A stretch of 15,720 bases of DNA, from contig CAIJTL010001179.1 in the NCBI GenBank assembly GCA_903823545.1, positions 1 to 15,720 of the forward strand, written 5' to 3'. Origin of the DNA: an uncultured Planctomycetaceae bacterium (GTDB lineage Bacteria; Planctomycetota; Planctomycetia; Planctomycetales; Planctomycetaceae). Shown in pieces: positions 1 to 7,986 of the stretch. Position 1 is the first letter of the stretch, and each line of letters starts with the position of its first letter. The notes under the pieces are model-generated. The model ran no database searches. It saw nothing but the letters and a program-made list of their open reading frames with translations, and was not told the origin of the DNA. The position numbers and the translations under genes were made by a program.

Positions 1-2112
1 AAGCTCAGCCCGCCGGTCAAGCCGATCGAGTTCATCATTGAGCACACAACGCCAGTGCGTTACCGACGTTGGATCAAAGAAGGAACGTTGTATTGGAACA
101 AGGCGTTCGAGAAGGTCGGTATCATCGACGCGATCGTCGTACTGCAACAAGACGCTCAGACTCGACAATACATGGACCGCGATCCGGAAGACGTCCGCTG
201 GAACTTCATCCGTTGGTTGAACAACAACATTGGCACCGCGATCGGTCCCAGCCGAGTGAATCCTTGGACGGGCGAAATCCTCGACGCGGACATCATCCTG
301 ACCGATGGTTGGATTCGACACTTCAACAAGCAGTTCAACGAAATTCTCCCTTCAATAGCGATGGAAGGTTTCGATGCCGACACGTTGTCGTGGCTAGCTC
401 GCAATCCGAAGTGGGACCCGCGAGTTCGCTTGGCCGCTCCATCACAACGAAATTTCTTGGCCTCACAAATTCAACGCGACGCGGCGACCCAGTTCTCCGG
501 CCATCCAATGAGCCGCATCAACACGCCGATGCTGGGTGACGATCCGTTCGACGGACTCACCGGTCGCACGAGCCAAGTCAACGGCATGTGCCTCGCCGCT
601 GAAGGTAAGGGCGTGGACCTCGCGCTCGCTCGCATGGCCTTTGAATTGGATGCAGCTCAAATCAACGAGCAGCAACCGGGGGCTCCTGCCGTGCCAGAAG
701 AGCCGAAGCTCGACGGGATGCCGGAGTCGTTTATCGGTCCATTGCTCGCCGAACTGGTCGCACACGAAGTGGGCCACACGCTCGGCCTGCGACACAACTT
801 CAAAGCGTCGAGCGTTTATACGCTCGCTCAAATCAATAGCGACGAAATCAAAGGCAAGAAGCCGCACTGTGGGTCGGTGATGGATTATACGCCGATCAAC
901 ATGCACGTCCCGGCTGACCCGAACAACAAGTTCCAAGGGGACTACACGTTGTCGAGCATCGGCCCCTACGACATGTGGGCGATCGAGTACGGCTACACAT
1001 TCTCCAGCGATCTCAAGCCGATCCTAGACCGCGTGGCCGAGCCTGAACTGGCTTACGCGACCGACGAAGACACTCTCGGCCCAGATCCGTTAGCTCGTCG
1101 TTACGACTTCAGCAAGAACCCGCTGGATTACGCTCAAAATCAAACGCGACTGATTCAAAAGCACCGCGCCAAGATCGTCGACGCGTTCGTCAAAGACGGG
1201 CAGTCGTGGTCGAAGGCGCGATACGGTTACGAACTCACCTTCAACATGCAGATGCAGGCCACCAGCATGATGGCCAACTGGCTCGGCGGCGCGTTCATCA
1301 ATCGCGATCGCAAAGGAGACAAGAACGGTCGCGCACCGATCGAACCGGTTCCCGCCGCGATGCAGCGTGAGGCCCTAAAGTTCGTCATCGGCAATGCGTT
1401 TGAAGACAGCGCGTTCGGCCTCACTCCCGCGTTGCTCGCGAGAATGACGAAGGACAAGTGGATTGAGAATGACCGCATGGATGTCGAAGACGCGACCTAC
1501 CCGATCAATGATCGGATCGCAGCGTTCCAAGCGTCTGTCATGACCTCGTTGTTGCGACCAACGGCACTCCGCCGCATTTACGACAACGAAATGACAATCC
1601 CTGCGGACCAAGACGCGGTCACTCTGCCCGAAGTCCTGGCCGGGATCACCGCAAATGTCTGGCGAGAAGCAGACAAGAACCCGGACAAGCCTTTCACACC
1701 GCGAGTCCCGATGATCAGCAGCCTGCGTCGCAACTTGCAGCAAGAGCATCTCGATCGCATGATCGAGTTGACGCTGCCGGCAAAATTCATCGACACCGAA
1801 GCGAGCAAGGCGATCGCTAACCTCGCGCTGGTGGAAGTGAAGAAGATTCAGGCCAACGTCGAGCGCATCCTCAAGGAGGCTCCCGGCAACCTTGATCCGT
1901 ACACGGCGTCTCACTTACAGAAGGTGCAAACACAGATCTCGAAAGCACTCAACGCCGAGTACATCTACAACGCCAACGCCATCGGCGGTGGCGGAGGAGG
2001 CTTCTTCCTTCTGTTCCAACCGACTCCCGACGGTCAGCAACCAACGACAACAGCTCCTTCGACAGAGCCGACAATCATTCCAGTTCCCGTTCCGATGACT
2101 CCAGAAAAATAG
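1..2112 (+). CDS. Zinc-dependent metalloprotease, zincin (Met-zincin/DUF5117-type), 5' end cut off
   Basis: The reading frame is open from base 1, so the gene begins outside the window; an in-frame GTG at 55 is not the true start because the family sequence continues upstream of it. The visible 703 residues carry the extended zinc-binding motif HEVGHTLGLRH (fragment residues 255-265: His255, Glu256, His259, His265) and a downstream Met-turn SVMDYTP (Met294), the signature of metzincin-like peptidases. The part before it (RYRRWIKEGTLYWNKAFEKVG) resembles the junction between the DUF5117 and catalytic domains of large secreted bacterial proteases, which usually total roughly 800-950 residues; the signal peptide and N-terminal domain would lie to the left. 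The C-terminus has a run of six glycines, then FFLLFQ and a Pro/Thr-rich tail. It is probably exported and degrades protein or peptides, but the substrate is unknown. It is followed by its own terminator, so the operon ends here. Confidence 0.9.
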   Translation, partial: KLSPPVKPIEFIIEHTTPVRYRRWIKEGTLYWNKAFEKVGIIDAIVVLQQDAQTRQYMDRDPEDVRWNFIRWLNNNIGTAIGPSRVNPWTGEILDADIILTDGWIRHFNKQFNEILPSIAMEGFDADTLSWLARNPKWDPRVRLAAPSQRNFLASQIQRDAATQFSGHPMSRINTPMLGDDPFDGLTGRTSQVNGMCLAAEGKGVDLALARMAFELDAAQINEQQPGAPAVPEEPKLDGMPESFIGPLLAELVAHEVGHTLGLRHNFKASSVYTLAQINSDEIKGKKPHCGSVMDYTPINMHVPADPNNKFQGDYTLSSIGPYDMWAIEYGYTFSSDLKPILDRVAEPELAYATDEDTLGPDPLARRYDFSKNPLDYAQNQTRLIQKHRAKIVDAFVKDGQSWSKARYGYELTFNMQMQATSMMANWLGGAFINRDRKGDKNGRAPIEPVPAAMQREALKFVIGNAFEDSAFGLTPALLARMTKDKWIENDRMDVEDATYPINDRIAAFQASVMTSLLRPTALRRIYDNEMTIPADQDAVTLPEVLAGITANVWREADKNPDKPFTPRVPMISSLRRNLQQEHLDRMIELTLPAKFIDTEASKAIANLALVEVKKIQANVERILKEAPGNLDPYTASHLQKVQTQISKALNAEYIYNANAIGGGGGGFFLLFQPTPDGQQPTTTAPSTEPTIIPVPVPMTPEK

Positions 2113-2141
2113 AACATCGGTTGAATTCGTTCTGAAAAACC

Positions 2142-2175
2142 AAAAGCCATAGGTAACAACGCCTATGGCTTTTTT
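2142..2175 (+). terminator. Rho-independent terminator after the metalloprotease
   Basis: A 12-bp perfect stem (AAAAGCCATAGG pairing with CCTATGGCTTTT) encloses an 8-base loop and ends in six T, starting 30 bases after the TAG stop of the protease gene. The A-run at its foot could also act weakly in the other direction. Confidence 0.9.
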
Positions 2176-2231
2176 CGTAATCGAACGGTCACCGACAGCG
2201 GCCGAACCTCAGCGAAATCGGAACGCTGAAA

Positions 2232-2287
2232 GATCCCAAGTTCCAAATCCCAATGTCCAAAGAATGACCGAATCCAAAATCCCAAAG
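2232..2287. repeat. Degenerate short-word repeat (TCCAAA/ATCCCAA units), likely interspersed
   Basis: About 56 non-coding bases are built from variants of the same words: ATCCCAAGTTCCAAATCCCA, then ATGTCCAAAGAATGACC, then AATCCAAAATCCCAAA. The arrangement is a loose tandem of a 7-9 base unit, strongly purine/pyrimidine-skewed and unlike its surroundings. From memory, very similar strings are scattered between genes in planctomycete and verrucomicrobial genomes; that is recollection, not a search result. It lies between a terminator and the 3' end of the GH5-like gene. No gene is seen in 2113-2352. Confidence 0.5.
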
Positions 2288-2352
2288 GCCATGATTTAAC
2301 ACTCAACACAAGAACGGCACTTGGTTCCAGATTTCAGACCATAAAGCTCGAT

Positions 2353-3435
2353 TTACACTCTAGGCTTCGACATCTGAAAGAACTCCAACCACTTCAGCAT
2401 CACTGCATCAGTGATCGTATTTCCCTCACGATATTCGGCAACAGTCTTCCCCCAGTAAAAGCCAATCCAGCCATTTGCGTGTGACTTCGACCGCTCAACG
2501 AATTCCGCAAACTCCTCAGGAGAACTCTTCAACGGAAACGTCTCTTCGATAACAACCGGCTTGCCGATTTGAAATCCCTTCAACGTTTCGATCGCCTCGT
2601 CAACTTTTTTGCTTTCCGGATAAAGGTGTACGCAAACAAAATCGAGATCATCAGTCACTTTGCTTGGAGGAAACCCGGAAGTCAGCCCTGGGCGATCCAG
2701 ACTCCAATCAACCAGACCGACGGTAATGAGATGCCGACGATCCACTTTTCGAATCGCATTAGTCAGCGTCTTGATCCACAACTTTGCGATCTCTGGCCGA
2801 GGTCGATCTCCTTGGTCGAGCGTGATGACTTGCACGAAATGCTTGCCGGCGAACGCTGGCCCCAGCCAATCACCGGCGTTGCGTTTCCCACCGGGGACAA
2901 CCGGCTCATTCATCAAGTCGTAGCAAAAAACCGCAGGGCTCGATTCACACTGTTTCGCAATCTCGCTCCAAAATTTGGCTTGAGTGGCCCAGCGATCCGA
3001 CTCCGACAGCGCATCGTACCAAGCGGGAACATCCTTCTTGTGATAGCAGCCAAGACCCGTCAGATCCAAATAAAGGCGGTGCTCTTCGGCCAATTTCAAT
3101 AACTTCGAGAGTCGCTCCAATGCCTTTGCATTTGGTGTATCACGATCGACTAAGAATTTACCGACCTGCAAATGGATGCGAACAACGTTGGCTCCTAGCT
3201 CGTGCATTTCACCGAAGTCTGCGACGACCTTCTGCCATTCTGCGTCCCAATAATCTTCGATTAGTCGGCCTTCTTCATCGTGATCGTAGTTGAATCCCCA
3301 AGGGACAAACTTCTTTCTCAAATGTTGCGTGATAAACCCTTTGCGATCAGGTGAGACTTCGATGCGTTCCATCTCGCCAGCGAAAACTGTGATCGTGCAA
3401 AGAGACAACAATGCGGCCAAGAGCACTCGAAACAT
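2353..3435 (-). CDS. Secreted glycoside hydrolase, GH5-like (cellulase-fold)
   Basis: The product has 360 residues. The ATG at 3435 was chosen over an upstream in-frame start at 3537. It gives a clean signal peptide (MFRVLLAALLSLCTITVFAG, cleavage near residue 20) and has AAAGG seven bases upstream, whereas the extra 34 residues are Arg/Cys-rich and look untranslated. The mature part fits a TIM-barrel retaining glycosidase of clan GH-A: GANVVRIHL (81-89) on an early strand, DLMNEP (173-178) with the probable acid/base Glu177, HLYPE (270-274), and VVIEE (294-298) with the probable nucleophile Glu297 or Glu298, then a late Trp-rich GWIGFYWG segment. Retention of both catalytic Glu suggests an active enzyme on a beta-linked glycan or mannan-type substrate; the exact substrate cannot be read off. 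It lies 126 bases downstream of the enolase-superfamily gene on the same strand and may be co-transcribed with it. Confidence 0.85.
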   Translation of the reverse strand: MFRVLLAALLSLCTITVFAGEMERIEVSPDRKGFITQHLRKKFVPWGFNYDHDEEGRLIEDYWDAEWQKVVADFGEMHELGANVVRIHLQVGKFLVDRDTPNAKALERLSKLLKLAEEHRLYLDLTGLGCYHKKDVPAWYDALSESDRWATQAKFWSEIAKQCESSPAVFCYDLMNEPVVPGGKRNAGDWLGPAFAGKHFVQVITLDQGDRPRPEIAKLWIKTLTNAIRKVDRRHLITVGLVDWSLDRPGLTSGFPPSKVTDDLDFVCVHLYPESKKVDEAIETLKGFQIGKPVVIEETFPLKSSPEEFAEFVERSKSHANGWIGFYWGKTVAEYREGNTITDAVMLKWLEFFQMSKPRV

Positions 3436-3561
3436 GAGGAAGCCTTTCACTGAGCGGCAATCTGCTCGTCTGCCAACAAGCCGATTGCGACTGGCGACCG
3501 ATCGACCGTGCCTGGGACAACGCCTGCGAAAACACATAACGAACTTGCTGGCAGCTTGTGG

Positions 3562-4683
3562 CTACATGCTTAGCGTGTGTTCGCGAACGATGTCCCAATC
3601 GACATCAACACCTAAGCCTGGCCGCTCGCTGAGAGTCACCAGCGGACCACGAATATCGATCGGATTCTTCGCTATGCGAACTTCGTGATACACCGGACCG
3701 AGGATGTCACCGGGAAATTCTTCGACCGCCATGTTCGGACAGGCCACAACTAAATGCAGCATCGCGGCGGTCCCGACGTCCCATTCCAGGTTCGAGCCGA
3801 TGCTGCATTTCACACCGTGTTGACCGGCGAACTCGACGATCGCTTTCGATTTGCGAATGCCACCATTTTTTCCCGGATAGACGCTGATCAAGTCGCAAGC
3901 GTTGTTCCGGATCAATTCGCGTGCGTGAATCATGTCGAAGCACATATCGTCTGCCATGACTGGCGGTTTCGTTTCACGGCGACAGCGAGCGAGCCCACCA
4001 TAATCGCCGTCGGGAGTTGGCTGCTCATTCAACGCGATGCGACAATCTTCCAACGCATTGACACAACGAATCGCCGTATCAACATCCCAACCACAGTTCG
4101 CATCAATCGTCAGGCCGAGATCAGGACCAATCGCCTCACGGACTGTCCGAACTCGAGCAATGTCGTCTTCGGCCTTACCGCCAACTTTCACCTTGATCGT
4201 CGTGAAGCCCTCGGCAACTAATTCGAGCGCCCGAGCGCGAGCGCGATCCACTTCGTATGCTCCCATCGAGAAACGACAACGTATCGTTAATGGCCGAACG
4301 GCACCGCCGAGCAATTCGTAAACCGGCTTGTTCGCCACCTTACCCGCGATATCCCAACAGGCCATTTCGATGGCTGACTTCGCAAACCAGTTGTGTCGAG
4401 CGGTCTTGTCCATACGTCGGTCGACCTCTTCGATGTCGACCGGGTCAGCGCCGATAACACTCGGAGCAAGAACGTTGTCGAGGATCGCTTTCGCGCCCCA
4501 AACAGTCTCGCCGCTCCAATTTGGCATCACCGTCGCTTCGCCCACACCTTCGATCCCGGCATCGGTTCCAACCCGGACCAACAAGTACTTCGATTCGGTG
4601 TGCCAACCCAGTGCCGTCACCATGTGGCGGGCTGGCTTTAACGGAATTCGAATCGGAATCACTTCGACATGCGTAATCTTCAT
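3562..4683 (-). CDS. Enolase-superfamily enzyme, muconate lactonizing (MLE)-like
   Basis: The 373-residue product starts at the ATG at 4683, which has AAGGAG five bases upstream. It has an N-terminal capping domain (about 1-125) and a barrel domain with the hallmarks of the MLE subgroup: KVKVG with the Lys pair 164/166 (KxK) at the second barrel strand, metal ligands Asp194 (TIDAN), Glu220 (NEQP) and Asp245 (ADDM), and Lys272 (YPGKNGG) on the opposite face. Glu300 is in SNLEWDVGTAAMLH. These residues support proton abstraction from a carboxylate substrate: cycloisomerisation, racemisation or epimerisation, or acid-sugar dehydration. MLE-like KxK/K enzymes include muconate cycloisomerases, o-succinylbenzoate synthases and dipeptide epimerases, so the substrate is uncertain. 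It precedes the GH5-like gene, which may hint at sugar-derived acids, but this is only inference. The start overlaps the stop of a possible small ORF (ATGA). Confidence 0.9.
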   Translation of the reverse strand: MKITHVEVIPIRIPLKPARHMVTALGWHTESKYLLVRVGTDAGIEGVGEATVMPNWSGETVWGAKAILDNVLAPSVIGADPVDIEEVDRRMDKTARHNWFAKSAIEMACWDIAGKVANKPVYELLGGAVRPLTIRCRFSMGAYEVDRARARALELVAEGFTTIKVKVGGKAEDDIARVRTVREAIGPDLGLTIDANCGWDVDTAIRCVNALEDCRIALNEQPTPDGDYGGLARCRRETKPPVMADDMCFDMIHARELIRNNACDLISVYPGKNGGIRKSKAIVEFAGQHGVKCSIGSNLEWDVGTAAMLHLVVACPNMAVEEFPGDILGPVYHEVRIAKNPIDIRGPLVTLSERPGLGVDVDWDIVREHTLSM

Positions 4684-4811
4684 GATCGCTCCTTGAGAAT
4701 CGACGTTTCACGTCCAACCATCTTGCCGGCGCGGGATGCATCTTCGACGACGGCCGGTTTGCCGACAAGCAGCATCGCAACAAATCCCGAAGCGCCGACC
4801 GTTGCGATCAA
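4680..4811 (-). CDS. Possible small membrane peptide, overlapping the enolase-family start (ATGA)
   Basis: A 43-codon frame runs from a TTG at 4811 to a TGA whose first two bases are the last two of the downstream ATG, the ATGA arrangement typical of translational coupling. Its product would have a 17-residue hydrophobic stretch (LIATVGASGFVAMLLVG) followed by a charged tail ending KERS. Codons look like those of the neighbouring genes. Against it: no clear ribosome binding site precedes the TTG, an in-frame TGA lies just three codons upstream of it, and the frame is short enough to occur by chance. An internal in-frame ATG (AMLLVG) would give a still shorter version. It could also be the remnant tail of a decayed upstream gene. 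No family is recognised. Confidence 0.3.
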   Translation of the reverse strand: MIATVGASGFVAMLLVGKPAVVEDASRAGKMVGRETSILKERS

Positions 4812-5001
4812 GCCAAGTCATTCGCATTTTACGGTGATCTGGGTATCCCCTATCTCACCAACACTTCGAGTTACCAGGCAACGGCATCTGCGGTTAAGCC
4901 AACTACTTCACTCCGGATAGGAATCGCGGTATCTTGTTCAGCCAAGTGTGAGCTTTCGGGAGGAATTGGCTCACGTCTTTTTCGATCACACGAGGTCATT
5001 G
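4812..5001. other. Divergent intergenic region, enolase-family unit versus dxs
   Basis: About 190 bases (318 if the small ORF is not real) separate two divergently transcribed units, so both promoters should lie here. I see no convincing -35/-10 pair, operator or riboswitch. An in-frame GTG at 4948 would extend dxs by 18 residues but lacks a ribosome binding site. Confidence 0.4.
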
Positions 5002-6930
5002 ATGACATTCGATCTGCTTTCACGCATCGTTTCACCGCGAGATATGCGGGGATTTTCGGATGAGCAGCTTCGCCAATTGGCTGCCGAGATCCGCGAGGCT
5101 CTTTGCTCGGTTTGCGCCGACCGAACCGCTCATTTCGCCAGCAACCTCGGTGTTGTCGAACTGTGTATCGCGCTGCATCAAGTCTTCGATTTCTCGAAAG
5201 ATCGCCTGATTTGGGATACCGGACATCAAATCTACCCCCACAAATTGGTGACCGGCCGCCTCGGCGATTTTTCCTCCATCCGCCGCAAAGGTGGCGTGAT
5301 GGGATACCCGAATCCTGAGGAAAGTGAATACGACCTCTTCATGACGGGCCACGCTGGCTCGTCGGTCTCGACTGTGCTGGGCCTGAAAGTGGCCGATGAC
5401 CTGTTGCACGCAGATGGACGACGATCGGTCGCGGTCATCGGTGACGGTGCATTGCCATCGGGAATCGTTTTTGAAGCATTCAACAACGCTGCCGGTCTAA
5501 AAAAAGACCTTCTCGTCGTCCTTAACGACAACAAAATGGGAATTTGCCCACGAGTCGGCGGGCTCGCCGAATACCTCGACAAGGCGCGCGTGGCACCGTT
5601 TTACAACGGACTGAAACGGGACGTTGCATGGCTGCTCAACAAGGTCCCAGTTGTCGGAGAGTCCGTCGAACACGCACTCGCTCAGTTTAAAGATGCCGTG
5701 AAAGGCTTCTTGCACGGCGGGATGTTGTTCGAGGAACTCGGATTTCGGTACATCGGCCCGGTTGATGGACACGACTTAACCGCGTTGCGGCGATATCTCG
5801 AATTGGTCAAGGACATCAAAGGTCCCGTACTTCTGCATGTCTTTACGGAAAAAGGACACGGCTTCCAACCGGCGTGCCAAGACCCGGTTAAGTTCCATTC
5901 GCCTTCGCCGTTCACTCGGACTGAAGACAATGAAATCGTCCCTGTGAAAGCGTCGTCCGGTCGGGCCTACACGAATGCAGTCAGCGACGCGATTTACGCA
6001 GCCATGAAACGCGACACGCGAGCCTGCGTACTGACCGCCGCCATGTGCGCCGGTAACGCACTTAACAAAATTCGAACCGATATCCCGGATCGGTTTTTCG
6101 ACACAGGCATTTGCGAAGGCCATGCTGTTGCATTCGCCGCCGGTATGGCAAAAAGCGGCATGCGCCCAATCGTCGACATCTACAGCACCTTCTTGCAACG
6201 CAGCTTCGATCAGATATTCCAAGAAGTGTCGCTGCAGAATCTGCCCGTCGTCATGTGCCTCGATCGAGCGGGACTCGTTGGCGCCGACGGCCCGACGCAT
6301 CACGGCTCGTTCGACAACACCTACATGCGAGCGTTTCCCAATATCGCGATGATGGCCCCTGGCGACGAAGCGGATGTTGCTCCAATGCTCGACTTCGCGT
6401 TGAGTCACAATGGGCCAACGTCAATTCGATACCCAAAAGCAAACGTTGAGCGAATCGAACGAACAACAACACCGATTGAGCTCGGCAAAGCAGAGATCTA
6501 TGAGTGGGGAACGGACGGCATGCTCATCGCTTTCGGCACGCTCTTCGGCGATTGCGTTCGAGCCGCAGAACGATTGCGAACACAAGGTCTCGATGTCGGT
6601 GTCATTAATGCGCGATTCGCAAAACCGCTCGACACTGAAACGATCCTCAAAGCCATCACTGACTCCGGTTTTGTGATTACAGTCGAAGAAAGCACACTCT
6701 GCGGCGGCTTCGGAAGCGCCGTCCTCGAAGCTGCAAACGATGCTGGCCTCCGCACTGATCACATCAAACGACTCGGCATCCCTGATCGGTTCATCGAACA
6801 TGGCGAACGATCAGAATTACTCGCAGATATCAGCCTGGATGTTGATGGACTCGTCGCGGCAGCCGAAGCCATGGCGCACCTCAAAACTGAAGGTTCGCTT
6901 GCAGCGTCTTGTGCTTCTACCAAAGAATGA
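5002..6930 (+). CDS. dxs: 1-deoxy-D-xylulose-5-phosphate synthase
   Basis: This thiamine-diphosphate enzyme condenses pyruvate and glyceraldehyde 3-phosphate to DXP, the entry step of the MEP isoprenoid pathway, in the cytoplasm. The 642-residue length fits the family (about 620-650). Visible signatures are ASNLGVVEL and IWDTGHQ (His75), MTGHAGSS (His117), the TPP motif GDGA (147-150) through NDN (175-177), VDGHD, the transketolase pyrimidine-domain segment GICEGHAVAFAAG with the conserved Glu, DRAGLVGADGPTHHG, and a C-terminal transketolase domain. I chose ATG 5002 because GAGGT lies five bases upstream and the family N-terminus (LLSRIVSPRDMRGFSDEQL) follows at once; the GTG at 4948 adds 18 unrelated residues. 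In the Glu motif the usual EQH/ESH reads EGH, a minor difference. It is followed after 40 bases by a beta-propeller gene, probably co-transcribed. Confidence 0.95.
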   Translation: MTFDLLSRIVSPRDMRGFSDEQLRQLAAEIREALCSVCADRTAHFASNLGVVELCIALHQVFDFSKDRLIWDTGHQIYPHKLVTGRLGDFSSIRRKGGVMGYPNPEESEYDLFMTGHAGSSVSTVLGLKVADDLLHADGRRSVAVIGDGALPSGIVFEAFNNAAGLKKDLLVVLNDNKMGICPRVGGLAEYLDKARVAPFYNGLKRDVAWLLNKVPVVGESVEHALAQFKDAVKGFLHGGMLFEELGFRYIGPVDGHDLTALRRYLELVKDIKGPVLLHVFTEKGHGFQPACQDPVKFHSPSPFTRTEDNEIVPVKASSGRAYTNAVSDAIYAAMKRDTRACVLTAAMCAGNALNKIRTDIPDRFFDTGICEGHAVAFAAGMAKSGMRPIVDIYSTFLQRSFDQIFQEVSLQNLPVVMCLDRAGLVGADGPTHHGSFDNTYMRAFPNIAMMAPGDEADVAPMLDFALSHNGPTSIRYPKANVERIERTTTPIELGKAEIYEWGTDGMLIAFGTLFGDCVRAAERLRTQGLDVGVINARFAKPLDTETILKAITDSGFVITVEESTLCGGFGSAVLEAANDAGLRTDHIKRLGIPDRFIEHGERSELLADISLDVDGLVAAAEAMAHLKTEGSLAASCASTKE

Positions 6931-6952
6931 CCATACAACCTTTTCGATTGGT

Positions 6953-6968
6953 TGAGGTCGCGACCTCA
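6953..6968. promoter_or_regulatory. Perfect 16-bp palindrome immediately before a start codon
   Basis: TGAGGTCGCGACCTCA is a perfect palindrome that ends two bases before the ATG at 6971 and begins 22 bases after the dxs stop. Its left arm contains the only Shine-Dalgarno-like GAGG for the next gene. In RNA the arms could fold as a 5-bp stem with a TCGCGA loop and hide that GAGG; in DNA it could be a dimer-binding operator. Either role is inference. Confidence 0.45.
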
Positions 6969-6970
6969 CG

Positions 6971-7864
6971 ATGAGCCTCAAAGAACCACTTTGGCTGAGA
7001 GACGGTCAGGGAATCCCGCCGAAAATCCGGTGGATGTTCTCAACTGAGGCCCCCTTGGTCGCGATGGAAATGGGGCGTGAGTCAGGCGAAATAATTGCCG
7101 CAGATTCAGCCAGCGGACTGTATCGCATCGATCGTCGCGGACAGTTGCTGAATCTCTCACGCGGCCTCAAGGGTATTCGCGCCGTTACATGGTCGGACTC
7201 ATCAGCATCTGGTGCGGCAATCGTTGGTGAAAAAAAGGTGTTTCGCCTGAACTCCAAACTCGAAGCAGAATGGTCGGTTGGTTTGCCAGAACCAGCACTC
7301 GCGGTCGCTGTCACCCCCTTTGGCCGCCAAACTGCAATTAGTTTGGCAAACGGCGGCAACTTGGTACTTGGCCAAGAAAGCGAACAACTCAGCGTCTTCG
7401 AAACGATGCGACCACTGAAATGGATTCAGTTTCTCGCTTCCGAGGCGGTCTTGATTGGAGCCGCTGATTACGGCCACATTTGTGCCTATCAATTGGACGG
7501 CCAACAACTATGGAACGAAAAGAGCTTCACTTCACTCGGCGAAATGACCGCCGCATTGGACGGCCAAACCGTACTGCTTGCGGGATTCAATCACGGTATT
7601 CAGGCGCTCGATGGCAACGGTTCGATGCGCGAGTCATATCTAATTGAAGGAACCGTCAGCCGTGTGTCGTGCAGCTTCAACGCTGACCGCATTGCCGCAG
7701 CAACGCTCGAAAGACAGCTCTACTGGCTAGACTCCGATGGGCAATTGTTGTGGGCCACGCAGGTCGACGAAGACATCTTGCGAGTCATCTGCGATCCGCT
7801 CGGCGAATGGCTCCTGTGTGGATTTAGCTCCGGTCACATCGTCCGCCTCGACTGGGAAAGTTGA
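6971..7864 (+). CDS. Cytoplasmic beta-propeller (WD40/PQQ-like repeat) protein, function unknown
   Basis: The product has 297 residues with no signal peptide or membrane segment. It consists of repeated 35-45 residue blades with recurring wording such as LYRIDRRGQLLNLSRG, YQLDGQQLWNEK, IQALDGNGSMRES and YWLDSDGQLLWATQ, each followed by a hydrophobic strand and an AVTW/VICDP-type turn. This is the pattern of PQQ/WD40-like propellers, probably six or seven blades. Such proteins usually act as binding scaffolds, and no catalytic residues are visible. It follows dxs by 40 bases and precedes the zinc-ribbon gene by about 120, so it probably sits in the dxs transcript. The start is weakly supported: the only GAGG lies 12-13 bases upstream, inside a perfect palindrome. 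A direct role in isoprenoid synthesis cannot be inferred. Confidence 0.8.
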   Translation: MSLKEPLWLRDGQGIPPKIRWMFSTEAPLVAMEMGRESGEIIAADSASGLYRIDRRGQLLNLSRGLKGIRAVTWSDSSASGAAIVGEKKVFRLNSKLEAEWSVGLPEPALAVAVTPFGRQTAISLANGGNLVLGQESEQLSVFETMRPLKWIQFLASEAVLIGAADYGHICAYQLDGQQLWNEKSFTSLGEMTAALDGQTVLLAGFNHGIQALDGNGSMRESYLIEGTVSRVSCSFNADRIAAATLERQLYWLDSDGQLLWATQVDEDILRVICDPLGEWLLCGFSSGHIVRLDWES

Positions 7865-7986
7865 CTGCCGCTTAATCACAACACAGCGGACACTGCCGCT
7901 CGACATCAAGAACGGATACAACACCGACCCCATGAATCGCTATTTCTCGGTTCGTGGAGCGACCACTCACATCGGAGCCGACATCG

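Noticed and set aside
1981..2109. Six-glycine run and Pro/Thr tail of the metalloprotease as a sorting signal
   Set aside because: Suggestive of a linker, but I recognise no known sorting or anchoring motif after it.
4948..5001. Upstream GTG start that would lengthen Dxs by 18 residues
   Set aside because: No ribosome binding site and no family likeness in the added part; ATG 5002 has GAGGT five bases upstream.
5032..6801. Long antisense open frames opposite dxs (up to 210 codons)
   Set aside because: They are mirror frames caused by codon bias of dxs; the Dxs motifs on the plus strand are unambiguous.
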